A DNA stretch of 64,000 nucleotides, taken from Tupaia tana. Lineage: Eukaryota > Chordata > Mammalia > Scandentia > Tupaiidae. The position numbers were made by a program, and so were the translations under genes. Location of the stretch: positions 39,668,641-39,732,640 of the forward strand of contig JAKSZU010000011.1 in the NCBI GenBank assembly GCA_026018925.1, read 5' to 3'. Positions 31,650 through 42,290 of the stretch are shown piece after piece (positions within the stretch are counted from its first letter, which is position 1; each line of letters opens with the position of its first letter). The notes beneath the pieces were generated by a model. It saw only the letters and a program-made list of their open reading frames with translations, made no database searches and was not told the DNA's origin.

Positions 31650-32178
31650 AGGGGATGACATAACAGTTATGTCACTCACTGGACTCACATATACTGTGTT
31701 CAAGCCTCAGGCACGACGGCTTAAAACACGACAGGGCGGGACCAGCAGTTAGCGTAATGGCTATGTCGCTGGACTCCCACGTAGTCAACCGCGGTTCGAG
31801 TCCCGGACCCTGTGGCTTAAACTCACGGCAGGTGTGTGTATGCGTGCCCAAGATCCCAAGAGGAGAATGGAGAAGAAGGGATTGCGGCATGGCCATCCCC
31901 CCTGGGGGGTGATTTCTCGCTTTCTGTCTCTCTGTCTCTCTCTGTCTGTCTGGCGAGCGCACACGCCCTATAGCAAAAACCTCTCCAAAAAACACACACA
32001 CACACACACAGGGCACGTGTGTATGAGTGCCCAACATCTCAAGAGGAGAATGGAAGAGAAGGGACTACAGTGTGCCCATCTCCCTTGGAAGGCAATTTCT
32101 CATTTTCTTTCTCTCTGTCTCTCTGTCTCTTCAGCGGATACATGCATCCTATAATAAAAAAATCTCTCTAAAAAAATC
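31650..32178 (+). mobile_element. older type A SINE split by a younger one
   Basis: Its head and B-box region lie at 31,650-31,737 and its body, CT block and A tail at 32,002-32,178, on either side of the younger copy. It is more diverged than the insert. Confidence 0.9.
31738..32001 (+). mobile_element. young type A SINE nested in an older copy
   Basis: Near consensus, with an A tail grown into CA repeats. The flanking ACACGACAGGGC (31,726-31,737) recurs as ACACACACAGGGC (about 32,002-32,014). Confidence 0.93.
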
Positions 32179-32182
32179 CATC

Positions 32183-32292
32183 ATTTTTATTTTGTATTTT
32201 TTTCCTTAAAGACAAGGTCTCTCTATGTCGCAGTCTTCCTTCCCTAGCCTCCTGAACAGTTGAAACAAAAGCACATGCCTTGATGCCCAGTG
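32183..32292 (-). mobile_element. 7SL-derived monomer fossil (FLAM/FAM-like), antisense
   Basis: On the minus strand: CTGGGCATCAAGGCATGTGC, 'CAGGAGGCTAGGGAAGGA', then after a gap 'CGACATAGAGAGACCTTGTC' and AAAAAAATACAAAAT. This order fits the 7SL-derived monomer motifs 'GGGAGGCTGAGGCAGGAGGA', 'AACATAGCGAGACCCCGTCTC' and an A-rich 'AAAAAATACAAAAA' end, with about 30 bp missing in the middle. A decayed 7SL RNA pseudogene is less likely because the A-rich end follows the monomer directly. Confidence 0.7.
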
Positions 32293-32396
32293 TTCAGGGA
32301 AGGGTGAGAACTGGACCTTGATGTCCCATCAGACCTCAGCCAAGGTGTGCTACTATGACTGGGCTCATTCTTTTCTGCATAGTAAAAGCACAACTT

Positions 32397-32625
32397 TTTT
32401 TTTTTTTTTTTTAAATTCACTAGTGGGTGTGTGTACTCACCAGAGAGAGAAAGAGAGAGAGAGAGAGAGAAAGGGAGAAAACATTTTCCATGGGAGATGA
32501 AAACTCCTACGGAGACTTGGGGCATATGAGTATGCCTGATATGTTTTTCAAGCTACCAAGTCCAGGACTTGAACTATGCAGCCAGCCATGTGGGATCCAG
32601 CCGCCCAAACTTCTCTTTTAAAATA
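32397..32625 (-). mobile_element. tRNA-derived SINE, type C, antisense
   Basis: T run, CACTAGTGGGTGTGTGTACT, a long GA block, a body with GGGGCATATGAGTATGCC, and head CAGCCATGTGGGATCCAGC. Confidence 0.88.
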
Positions 32626-32639
32626 ATGCATATAAAAAC

Positions 32640-33351
32640 AAAAATAGGGAAAACTGTATTTAGCCCAGTATTGACTTTTCTTGGAGACACATGAATCATA
32701 TAACACCATGGGAATCATGAGTTAACTGAGTGGAGAGAAAGTGGAGGTGTTGCTGGGTTTTCTCAAGTCCTTCATAACTGTAAGAAAATCTCTAGTTGCA
32801 TTCTGAATAAGATGTGAGAATCGAACACTGATTTCTTTCCTGAAGCCAATGTGAAAACATTATTTTCAACACTATGAGAGAGGCAGTCTCTGGTTTCCTT
32901 TGCTCAAAAGAGACAACCTTAGATTTGAACCCAGGAACTCTGATAGTGATTCCTATTGTTTTTCCATGTTGAACAGCATCCTAACACAGCACATTCTACA
33001 TGGTCACATCTAACAAATATCTGTCAATGAGATTTATTCTGAAAACATCTTTCTTATTTTATGTACTTATAGTATTACATAGTTATGGAGCACTTTCAAA
33101 TATGAATGGGATATATCTGTTTGGTCTGGAATATAAACAGAACACAAGTGCACAGACCCTTACACCAGAGAGATGATGATATAAAAAAAAATGTTATAAG
33201 AAAAGAAGATTACAAAAAAAGAGGAGAGAGATTTCAAGTCTTTAGTATCTTTTTTCCCTTTTTATTTATTTATTTATTTACTTATTTTAGTATATACATT
33301 AAATCGCATTGTTTAGCTTACAATGTGAAAGTCTTTAGTATCTTAGGTATT
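32640..33351. other. unassigned single-copy DNA
   Basis: TTTA repeats near 33,258-33,284. Nothing else recognised. Confidence 0.5.
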
Positions 33352-33356
33352 GTATC

Positions 33357-33812
33357 TGTGGGGGATCCTGGCAAGAAACACAAAGGTCAGTAGAATGAAG
33401 GTAACTCAAAGCTTTTAATAAAGAGATTATTTAAACAAACAAGCATAGGGCATAACCATGGGGAGAAGAGGGAGAAGGAGGATATCAGTACTCTAGACAG
33501 GAAGGGGGAAGGGAAGGGAGGGATCACCACAATGAATGGCTTCCTGACAGGAGCTGTGACTGTCAGGGAGAAAGAACCAACTTCCTGTTACCCTGCAGGA
33601 AAGAACCAGGGGGAATACAGGTCTCATCCTCACTCCTGTTTCCCTTGAGGCCCACTATTGTCTATCATTGGCCAAGTTATGTAGGAAGACGAAGTGGAGA
33701 AAATTGTTCATGCTGTCCACACAGACTAACCTTCCAGAACCAGGACAGGGTGAAGGTTGAGTCTGGAGAGGCGAACAGAAGATCTTGATGCCAGAGCACG
33801 TTTTGCCCGTCA
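33357..33812 (-). mobile_element. solo LTR of an endogenous retrovirus
   Basis: The 456-bp unit starts TG and ends CA and is flanked on both sides by GTATC (33,352-33,356 and 33,813-33,817). On the minus strand it holds a CCAAT box (33,667-33,671) in the 5' half and an ATTAAA signal (33,414-33,419) about 57 bp before its end GGATCCCCCACA. No gag, pol or env sequence adjoins it, so recombination between two LTRs probably removed the provirus. The 5-bp duplication is compatible with class III or some class I elements. The family is not identified. Confidence 0.75.
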
Positions 33813-33817
33813 GTATC

Positions 33818-34182
33818 CACTCTTAATTATCCAGTTTAGGGTACTCGGATTCTCATCAGTTATTGCATCACTATACAATGGTGGATATTCTTTTATACTT
33901 CCAATAGAAACCTTTAAAACTTCTTTTCATCATTATTACCTTTCAAATAATTCAACAGGACAAAAAAGGATAAAAACAAAAATATTAAAATACGGCTTTA
34001 CCAGTTTCTACTTCTGTATCTGTTCCGTAGTTGTTTCCAGAGTTTAATTTGATAATAGAATTTCTTCTCCAACCCTTATTCCATCTATTCCCCACCCCTC
34101 TGATGACATCTCTGTTGAATGGATTCTTTACCTCATGGAAACACAAACATTGATTACAGTGGACTGTAGGTCCTGGATTCTA
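33818..34182. other. unassigned single-copy DNA
   Basis: Nothing recognised. Confidence 0.5.
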
Positions 34183-34200
34183 AAGCTCTATATTGCTGTG

Positions 34201-34423
34201 CTGGACTCCCACATGGCTGACGGAAGTTTAAGACTTGACCCAAGTGGCTTGAAACTCATGCCGGCTATGTGTGCATGCTCAAAATCCCAGGAGAGTGGAG
34301 GAGAAGGGATTGTGGGATGGTCACCCTCTCTGGGGGTAGATTTCTCACTTTTCCTCTTTCTGTCTTTCTCTGACAAGTGCACGTGCCCTATGGGGGTAGG
34401 GGGAACCTTTAAAAAACTAATAA
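34201..34423 (+). mobile_element. type A SINE, 5'-truncated
   Basis: It starts at CTGGACTCCCACATGG, so the A box is absent and it could not be transcribed from its own promoter. The flanking repeat (...CTATATTGCTGTG) ends at 34,200 and 34,440, bracketing the truncated copy exactly. Confidence 0.93.
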
Positions 34424-34730
34424 AAAGCTATATTGCTGTGATTTTCCATTCTTGGAAACCTAATGGGCAATCCAGTGTTTCTCTAGGTTCCAAATATAAA
34501 TATGTTTAGTCTTCTTTGTTAGAAATATTTTTTTTTAATTTTTTTTAGGTACACAATTCAATCACCCAATACCTATATCTTTGTAGTTTAAAGAATTTAA
34601 AATGGCCAGGAAAGAGTCTTGTCTTCTAATTTAACAGAACTATGCTGGGAAGTAGAGGCATTTCTTTCTCAATTTCTTATGCACACAGTTCAAGTTTGTT
34701 GATCCAGGAAGTCAAGATTGTTTACGTGAG

Positions 34731-34978
34731 GGACCAGCAGTTGGCATAATGGCTATGTCACTGGACTCCCATGTAGTCGACCATGGTTTGAGTCTCAGAA
34801 CCAGTGTTTTAAACTCATGCCAGGTGCGTGTGCGTGCATGCCCAAGGTCCTAAGAGAAGAATAGAGGAGAAAGGATTGCAGCATAGCCATCCCCCCTTGG
34901 GGGTGATTTCTTTCTTTCTGTCTCTCTGTCTCTTTCTGCCTTTCTGGCAAGCACATGCACCCTATAGCAAAAAAAAAA
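34731..34978 (+). mobile_element. type A SINE
   Basis: Full length with an A run as tail. Target-site duplication TGTTTAMGTGAG at 34,719-34,730 and 34,979-34,990, one mismatch. Confidence 0.95.
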
Positions 34979-34990
34979 TGTTTAAGTGAG

Positions 34991-35744
34991 TTATAGGTAT
35001 AGTGGTAAGTAGATATATATTACCTATATCTATTGATCTCTGGACTAAGCATTCAGGTTTAGAAGTTACTATATATTGACTGATTACTGAAGACTAGATT
35101 CCCTTCTGTACACTAGCACCTCTGCCATATAGGGCATTACCTCCAAGATAAAACACCAACTGATCCTTTAATAAACAATTATACTATCCCATCAAGCCAG
35201 GCCTTTCTGAATAATGAGCATATAGGAATCCCAGTTATTTCTAAATATAATCATAAATATTTTTGATTCACCTTCCTTTGCCATTAAATGACAACCCTAG
35301 CAGTCATCAATATTCTGATTTAATGAATAATGTATTCTGAAAATCCAAAAATGTTGGTCAAATTTCTAGGAACAGAGAGAGCCAGTTCATACCTGAGATA
35401 AGAGTCTGCCCTATGATGGCAAATCACTGTCTTATTCATGATGGAAAGAATTTGTACAAATCTAGGGACTGACATTCATGTTTGCTTTCCATTTTTTTTT
35501 TATGATGACCTTGTCTAATCAGTCACTAAGTACAATGATGTCTCTTCTATAGCTTATTTATTATTTATTTATTTCTTTTTTTTTTCTTTTTCCTTTCTCT
35601 CACTTCCATATTACTGGACTTCTTAAATGAGCATTTTTTCCAAAAATGTAACTAAAGTTGCTATTTTTTTAAATATACATTTAAAAGAACCACAGCAAAT
35701 GTATTAGTGTCCCATCAGCTAACCAAGTGGAGGAAACCAAAATT
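34991..35744. other. unassigned single-copy DNA
   Basis: T-rich stretch near 35,555-35,595. Nothing else recognised. Confidence 0.5.
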
Positions 35745-35972
35745 GGGGCCAGCTAGTGGCATAGTACTGAGCCAACACTCTGCAAGGCTGATCCACATGG
35801 ATGGGTCTGTGTTCATTTCTAGAGACCTCCCCGAACATCATGGGCATACGCGGCCATGATCCAGGGCTGACTGAAGCTGGAGGTCACTCATATCCTGAAG
35901 ACCCTGTTGGAGTTGTCTGTTTCTTTTTCTTCTTGTCTATCTCTCAATCAGAATCCAAAAGTAAAGAAGAAA
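35745..35972 (+). mobile_element. SINE, type D
   Basis: GGGGCCAGCTAGTGGCATAG head, CACTCTGCAAGGCTGATCC, CGGCCATGATCCAGGGCTGA, 'GAAGACCCTGTTGGAG' and CT block. It is the clearest example of the type D order. Confidence 0.88.
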
Positions 35973-36227
35973 GTCTTCTAGCTCCTGATAATTATATCTG
36001 ATGGTGAATTTAGTCTTCTCTATCTCGTGCACATGTAAATATCATACCATCATGCCTAAATTAAAAATTAAAAGATACTAAGAAAACATTTCACATAAAT
36101 TAATTAACTTAGAATGCTATTAACCTTAAAATTGGGATCTATAAAGGAATAAGATGTTTCTTTTCTTAGGATCCAAGAGAATTGATTTTCTCTGAAAGAC
36201 AGGTAGTCTGTTAGAAACTACTAAGAA

Positions 36228-36408
36228 TGCTCACACCGGGCGCGTGTGCGTGCGTGCCCAAGATCCCAAGAGGAGAATGGAGGAGAAGGGATTGCGGCGT
36301 GGCCATCCCCCCTGGGGGGGTGATTTCTCGCTTTCTATCTCTCTGTCTCTCTCTGTCTGTCTGGTGAGTGCACGCGCCCTATAGCAAAAACCTCTCCAAA
36401 AAAAGAGA
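36228..36408 (+). mobile_element. type A SINE, 5'-truncated
   Basis: It starts at CTCACACCGGGCGCG, lacking both Pol III boxes. Target-site duplication GAAACTMCTAAGAATG at 36,212-36,227 and 36,409-36,424, one mismatch. Near-consensus body. Confidence 0.95.
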
Positions 36409-36664
36409 AGAAACTCCTAAGAATGATGGTAACTTAATTATAATATCATAACTATAGAATTTCATCTAGTTATATTTAAATTATCAACTTTCTGGTTGTA
36501 CATGTTTATGTATGAACCTCCGAAAGAGATTTTTATATTTTATATGATCCTGGGACTTCTTTTAAGCTTAAAAAGATGTGATCTTGGAAATTTCTAATAT
36601 TTCAAATTTCATAACAATAAAAATATTTTTATGTAATCTAAGTAATTTAAGATTTAGTAACAGA

Positions 36665-36928
36665 GGGACCAGCAGTTAGCGTAATGGCTATGTCGCTGGA
36701 CTCCCACGTAGTCGACTGCGATTCGAGTCCCAGACCCGGTGGCTTAAACTCACGCCGGGCTCGTGTGCGTGCGTGCCCAAGATCCCGAGAGGAGAATGGA
36801 GGAGAAGGGATTGCGGCGTGGCCATCCCCCCTGGGGGGTGATTTCCCACTTTCTGTCTCTCTGTCTCTCTCTGTCTGTCTGGCGAGCGCACGCGCCCTAT
36901 AGCAAAAACCTCTCCAAAAAAAAAAAAA
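36665..36928 (+). mobile_element. type A SINE, young
   Basis: Full length, few differences from the copy at 28,934. Perfect duplication AAGATTTAGTAACAGA at 36,649-36,664 and 36,929-36,944. Confidence 0.97.
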
Positions 36929-36944
36929 AAGATTTAGTAACAGA

Positions 36945-37544
36945 AATATAATAGTAAACTCCAATGAAAATCACTCATCAGCATAGTTCTGTTGCCTCAG
37001 TTTCTTCAAGAAAGTTTGGTATGAAAAAGAAAACTAAACAAAACCAATGTAGATAAATGTTAGTCCTGAGAGAGTCAGAGGAAAGCATCCAACACTACTC
37101 TTATGGCAAGAAAATATAATGGTGTCCCTCCATAAATCTCAAGATACTCATCTGTCTGGATTTGGGTGAAAGATCTATTTTAAATTTTTATTGCTAGCAA
37201 AATATATTTTTTCTCACCAGAAGAAATCTGAAGCATAACACAGAAAACTGGCAAACATCAAGGAATTATCAGTTCTACAGAATTACGTTTAACTGTGTCT
37301 GATGTGTGGAAAAGATCTTTGCTAGAGGTGATACTTAAATGAAGTTGGCCTTAATTATAGTATAAATATTAATACAAATTTTAAATAATTCTCTCTATTA
37401 ATTAGGGTTTTACTTTCTCTTTTCTTCAGATGAAGTTTAAATGATCATTTATACAATATGTTAACTTAGGTTTTGTTCAGATGAACATTTATTCATTCAT
37501 CTGTCAATTTTGTAGGTATTTGTTTACACTTTACCACGCAAAAG
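36945..37544. other. unassigned single-copy DNA
   Basis: Nothing recognised. Confidence 0.5.
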
Positions 37545-37754
37545 TAATCAAGAAATATTAGTGTAAGGATAGACAAATAGATCAATGGAACAAATGAACC
37601 TAGAAATACAAACACGGCAGTCAATTCAATTTTAATAAAGGGATCAAAACAAGTAAATAGAGTAAAGAAAATTTTCATCAAGATGTGTTGGAATAACTGG
37701 ACAAACATATGGATTAAGAAACAAACAAAAGCAAAAATTCTTGATTCTTATCTC

Positions 37755-37793
<39 letters not shown>

Positions 37794-38310
37794 TTAGGAT
37801 AAACATAGAAGAAAGTGGAGGATAATATCTTCTTGACATCAAGGTGGTCAAAATTTCTTAGATTAGAAAAATCAATAGCCATGAGAAGAAAAACCTTCAT
37901 AAAAATGAAAAGCCTGGACAGAAAGTGGAAAAATATGGAAGACTTACTCCTGACTGAAGCCAGCCAGGTTATGAAGGAGAGACATTGTATGTCCCCACAT
38001 AATATATACCAAGTGTCCGCACTCTGTGACTGAAACTGATTGACTAAAAGATATAGAAACACAGTATATGGATGTAAATACCAGAGATAGTGTGTGTGAA
38101 AGAGGAGGGTCTGAGGAAGGACATTTAGAAGAAAAATAGGGAGACAAAGCATTAATGGGACAAAAAAATGTGGTATTATCTGTTGAAGATATTTTATAGT
38201 TTTATCAACTGGACTAGGGAGAAATGTTCACCTGTTGAAATATTCATTTTGTAAGCTAAATAATGTAATTGAATGTATAAAAGAAAATGAAAAAAATAAT
38301 GAAAAGCCTG
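37545..38310 (+). mobile_element. L1 3' fragment, internally deleted
   Basis: ORF2 remnants DRQIDQWNK (about 37,568) and RKTFIKMKSL (about 37,890) are followed directly by the extreme ORF2 end near 37,920 (RKWKNMEDLLL, then the frame-broken RRDIVCPH). The Cys-rich C-terminal region between them is missing. A CA microsatellite (37,757-37,789) interrupts the ORF2 part. The 3' part shares ACTGGACT and TGTTGA motifs with other L1 3'UTRs here. Confidence 0.8.
37757..37789. repeat. (CA)n microsatellite
   Basis: Pure CA tract of 33 bp within L1 sequence. Confidence 0.95.
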
Positions 38311-38585
38311 GGGCCAAATGGTGTCATGGTGATAAAACCAGATGTTCTGAAAGGCTAACTCAGATCAGAAGTTTACTGATCCCAGTTCAAGTGTGGATAC
38401 TTCCTTGTGTGTGCCAGGTACACACTTGCCCATGATCTGTGTCTGGTTAAAGAATGGGAGTAGATACCAGTGTCAGAGCCCTGTTGGGGGTTCTCTATCT
38501 ATCTATCTATCTATCTTGCTCATGAAAAATGGACAATCTGCCTGTATCTTTTATGGAAAAATGAATAAATAAAATATTTTTTAGA
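38311..38585 (+). mobile_element. SINE, type D
   Basis: GGGGCCAAATGGTGTCATGG head, TTCTGAAAGGCTAACTCAG, GCCCATGATCTGTGTCTGG, 'CAGAGCCCTGTTGGGGG', an ATCT microsatellite in place of the CT block (38,497-38,516) and an AAAT end. Confidence 0.85.
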
Positions 38586-38619
38586 ATTAAAGAAATGTAA
38601 GATCTTCAAAAGATTATTT

Positions 38620-38878
38620 GTATATTTATTATTTTTTAATTGCCAGAGGGTTCATACACTAGAGATAGACAGAGAGAGACACGCACACACAGAGACAAAA
38701 GAGAGAGGGGGAGAAAGCACCCCACAGAGGGACATGGTCACAACGCAATCCCTTCTCCTCTATTTTTCCATTCTATCAGGACCTTAGGTATGCACACACA
38801 CATGCCTGGTGCATTTTTTAAGTTATTGAGGTGGGGACTCAAACTGCAGTCCCTTATCCAGTAGGCCATGGGGCTATC
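38620..38878 (-). mobile_element. tRNA-derived SINE, type C, antisense
   Basis: TTTA/T tail, GAGGGTTCATACACTAGAG, GA block, AACGCAATCCCTTCTCC body, and a decayed head 'GTAGGCCATGGGGCTATCC'. Confidence 0.85.
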
Positions 38879-38934
38879 CTTAAGGACCATTTAGAAATTG
38901 AAAAATCAGCTACAAATTGGGAGCAAATATTTGA

Positions 38935-39541
38935 GTATGGAAAAAGATAGCAAGAGAACATATAGAGAGGCATGACATTAGTGGAACACGGGTATGGTTT
39001 ATTACCTGTTGATGATGACGTGTATAGTTTTCTCAACTGGATTGGTCTGAGAAGTATTTCATGTTGGGTAAAGTATTTTTATAAGCAAAATGATAAATAG
39101 TGATTGACTAAAAAATTGGAATAATAATAATAATAATAATAATATTAATAATAATCGGGAAAAAAATGAAAAGTTATTGGATGATGAAGATGGGGATTTT
39201 AATGTCTCTGTATGACTGACATGCATGGTATTCCTTCTAGTAAAAGAAATGTAATACATGGGGCTGGCAGGTGGTGCAGTAGTTAAGGGCGCTGGACTCC
39301 CACAGGGCTGACTGTGGTTTGAGTCCTGGATCTGGCGTCTTGCTTTTTCACTTTCCCTCTCTTTCTTTCTCTCACTCTGTCCCCCTCTGATCATATTAAT
39401 CTAAAAAGAAATAAAGCTAAATAAAAAAATAATTAAAAAAATAAATGCAATACACTGTAAAGTTACATGTGATTCAATATAATATAAATAAGATTATGAT
39501 AATAAATGAATAAATAAATAAATAAATAAATAAATATTTTT
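38935..39541 (+). mobile_element. younger L1 3' end, 5'-truncated
   Basis: It begins in late ORF2/3'UTR sequence (AGCAAGAGAACATATAGAGA, TACCTGTTGATGATGACG) and ends in (AAAT)n. It sits in the ancient L1 between imperfect repeats AAATTGGGAGCAAATATTTG (about 38,914-38,933) and AAATTGGAAACAAATATTTG (about 39,543-39,562), which I read as its target-site duplication. Confidence 0.85.
39259..39442 (+). mobile_element. type B SINE inside the younger L1
   Basis: GGGGCTGGCAGGTGGTGCAG head, B box GGTTTGAGTCC, CT block and a long A/T-rich tail. Target-site duplication AAATGYAATACA at 39,247-39,258 and 39,443-39,454 is L1 3'UTR sequence. Confidence 0.93.
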
Positions 39542-39683
39542 AAAAATTGGAAACAAATATTTGCAATTCATCTATCAGGCAGAGAGTAAGTATGCAGAAT
39601 AGGTAAATAACTCCTGCAAATCAATATTAAAAGCAAACATCAAGGAAAAATAGTTGACTAAATACTTCAAGAAGAAAATATGG

Positions 39684-39910
39684 GGAACCAGCAGTTAGCG
39701 TAATGGCTATGTCACTGGACTCCCATGTAGTCGACCGCGGTTAGCGTCTCAGACCCGGTGGCTTAAAACTCACGCCGGGCGGTGTGTGTGCGTGCCCAAG
39801 ATCCTGAGAGGAGAATGGAGGAGAAGGGATTGTGGCGTGGCCATCCCCCCTTGGGGGTGATTTCTCTATTTCTGTCTCTCTGTCTGTCTGGCGAGCGCAT
39901 GCCTCTCAAA

Positions 39911-39931
<21 letters not shown>
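39684..39931 (+). mobile_element. type A SINE inside the ancient L1
   Basis: The 3' end is shortened after GGCGAGCGCATGCCTCTC, then an A run. Perfect 15-bp duplication AAGAAGAAAATATGG at 39,669-39,683 and 39,932-39,946. Confidence 0.96.
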
Positions 39932-39941
<10 letters not shown>

Positions 39942-40924
39942 TATGGATGTGGCTAAAGTTCCATAAAACGGCAGATACTGTTATTAGTCACTAGCAAAAT
40001 ACAAAGTAAAACCATCATGAGAGACATAGACCCTTAAAAATGGCTTAAGAAAAACTGAAAATACTGAATATTGGAGAGAATGTGAGATGTCTGGAATTCT
40101 CCCCGTTTTTGATCAGAGTGTAATATATTGCAATCCTTTGAAAATCTGTTTGACCTTTTTTTTTCATAAAATTAAAGATATATCTATACTATGACTATTT
40201 CTATCCCTACACATTTACTCAGGAAAGATAACAATGTATGTCACCCCAAAGTTTTGTATTAGAAAAGAAATGATTTTTATAAATAATGAGAACAAGCTGA
40301 AACAACTAGTATGCCCACGAAAAGGGAAAATGAATAATTTTGTGGCACAATGTGGTTTTATAGGATACTACTCAGCAACAAAAGGAACAGAATACTGATA
40401 CATACAGCAGAATAAATAAAATTGCAACAAGTTCTGCCGAATCAGAAAAAGCACTACACAAAATAATACATACTGTATAAATCCATTCATGGGAAGTTCT
40501 GAATTAAGCAAAACAATCTACAACGACAGGAATCAGAGCAGACAATTCTTCTCCCAGGTTGGAGGGGTGGTTCAAGCAAACAAGCACTAATGAGTGTTCA
40601 CGTTATGGGAACACTGTACATTATGACTGAGGTAGTGTTAAGGGTCATAGTCACTGTAAATCTAAGTAAATGCTTCACTGAAGATGCACACATTTTTTTT
40701 TTTCATATCGAAATTAAACAAAAAGTATTTCGAATAAAATCTGAAAATAAAATAAAGATACATACATGTATCATACAAGATTTAAGAACCTTGAATACAT
40801 GTATGTAGAACCAAATTTCTCAACTCTCTAACCAGACCCTCACATCCCTGGATACATTAAAGAATGTAGGATAGCAATTCTTGGAAGACATTAGTCATTA
40901 GTAGAGGTCAACTTCTTTTAATTA

Positions 40925-41050
40925 ATTTTAAAAAACATACACTAAGTACCTACTACTCAAGGATATGGGTGAAACAGAGATTAAAGAGGATTCCCTATCA
41001 TCAGGCAACTTGTCTAATAGGGTTTAGAAGACTCCAGAGACAGTTATTTC
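40925..41050 (-). mobile_element. L2-like fragment, antisense
   Basis: ACACTAAGTACCTACTACTC, 'GGTGAAACAGAGATTAAAGA', 'TTCCCTATCATCAGGCAAC' is the reversed L2 3' order. Confidence 0.5.
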
Positions 41051-41304
41051 ATAAGCAATTTAAAACTATTAGAATGTTCTCTAGGACAGTGACAATGTCA
41101 TAATCATGACAGTAGCCCTTGCACCTAGTGCAACATCTGAGATACAGAGTGAGAGAAAGTTTTAAAAGTGAATGCTATTGAAAAATAAATGAGACAACTT
41201 TAGGGCAAAATTAGAAAACAAAACATCTGGCTAAAATTGAGCCATTTCATTCCTATTTCAGTCCTTTAGCGTATCCAACTTATACAAGAACTTTGGGTTA
41301 TGTT

Positions 41305-41568
41305 TTTATTTTTTTAGAGGTTTTGCCACAGGGGAAGTGAACTTTCCCGAGAGAGGGAGACAGAGATAGTGAGAGGTAAAGTGAGAAATCACCCCCCCAG
41401 AGGGAATGGCCATGCTGTAATACCTTCTCCTCCATTCTCCTACTGGGATCTTGGGCACACATGCACATAAGCCCAGTGTGAGTTTGAAGCCACTTGGTCC
41501 AGGACTCAAACTGTGGTAGGCCATGTGGAAGTCCAGCGATGTAATCACATGCCATCTGTTGGCCTCCA
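41305..41568 (-). mobile_element. type A SINE, antisense, moderately old
   Basis: Reversed order complete. The A-box region has decayed to GTAATCACATGCCATCTG. GGTTATGTT flanks both sides (41,296-41,304 and 41,569-41,577). Confidence 0.9.
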
Positions 41569-41804
41569 GGTTATGTTCTCTTAAAAAAACTACGAGGCAG
41601 AAGCAAAGGGGAATGAATATATGACCTTAAGGTTTATTTTTGTTTTAGTTTTTGTCATAATTCAGCAAGTAGATCCTGGAAAAGATGTACTGAATTTTCT
41701 AGGCAAATAGGAATTTAAGTATTTCTTTCTGTTAGCTACAACCCATTATCTGCTTTCTATATAGTAAAGCAAAAACACATGTGGTGTCAATAACAATACC
41801 AACA

Positions 41805-42290
41805 GAAAAGTGTGATGGTTAAGAACACTTAGAGGGCCAGCCCTGTAGCCTAGTGATTAAGGGAGCCAGATCCCACATGGCTCCCCGAGGTCTGATTCCT
41901 GGCCTGGGTGGCTGACAAAACATGCTGAGCATGTGTGAGTGCATGTCCCAACTCCTGACAGGATACAGAAACAGAGAAGGGATTGTGGTGTGACCATGCC
42001 CCATTGGGGGGCTGTCTCTCCCTCCTCATTCTCCCTCTGGCAAGTGTATGTGCCCTCTGGCAATTAAAAATAAATAAATAAAAAGAAGAAATGCTTTGAG
42101 TCCTGGCTCTGCCATGTACCAGCTGTGATAAAAATCATTTAGTCTCTTTTTGTCTTAGCTTCTCACCTGAAAATGGGAATAATTACAGTACATATATCAC
42201 AGGGTGTTCCTGGGGATGAAGGATGTTCTTCATATAAACCTTGTAGAAATTCTTAACACTGAATAAATTATTATTATCATTATTATTATT
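41805..42290 (+). mobile_element. MIR split by a type C SINE
   Basis: Head GTGTGATGGTTAAGAACAC at about 41,809, then after the SINE TTTGAGTCCTGGCTCTGCC, 'TACCAGCTGTGATAAAAATC', 'CTCACCTGAAAATGGGAATA' and 'AACACTGAATAAATTATTAT'. This is the most complete MIR in the window. Confidence 0.8.
41833..42083 (+). mobile_element. tRNA-derived SINE, type C (reference copy)
   Basis: GGGCCAGCCCTGTAGCCTAG head, B-box region GGTCTGATTCC, 'CATGCTGAGCATGTGTGAG', GAAGGGATTGTGGTGTGACC, CT block, GGCAAGTGTATGTGCCCTCT and an AAAT tail. It differs from type A in the head and in the shorter CT block. Confidence 0.92.

Larger units (their letters stand above)
38880..40790 (+). mobile_element. ancient L1 ORF2/3' region hosting two later insertions
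   Basis: Pieces at 38,880-38,934, 39,542-39,683 and 39,932-40,790 read in L1 order: GGGAGCAAATATTTGAG, AATAACTCCTGCAAATCAAT, ACAAAGTAAAACCATCATGA, GGATACTACTCAGCAACAAA, CATACTGTATAAATCCATTC, then a 3'UTR. Its relation to the other ancient L1 pieces is unknown. Confidence 0.7.
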
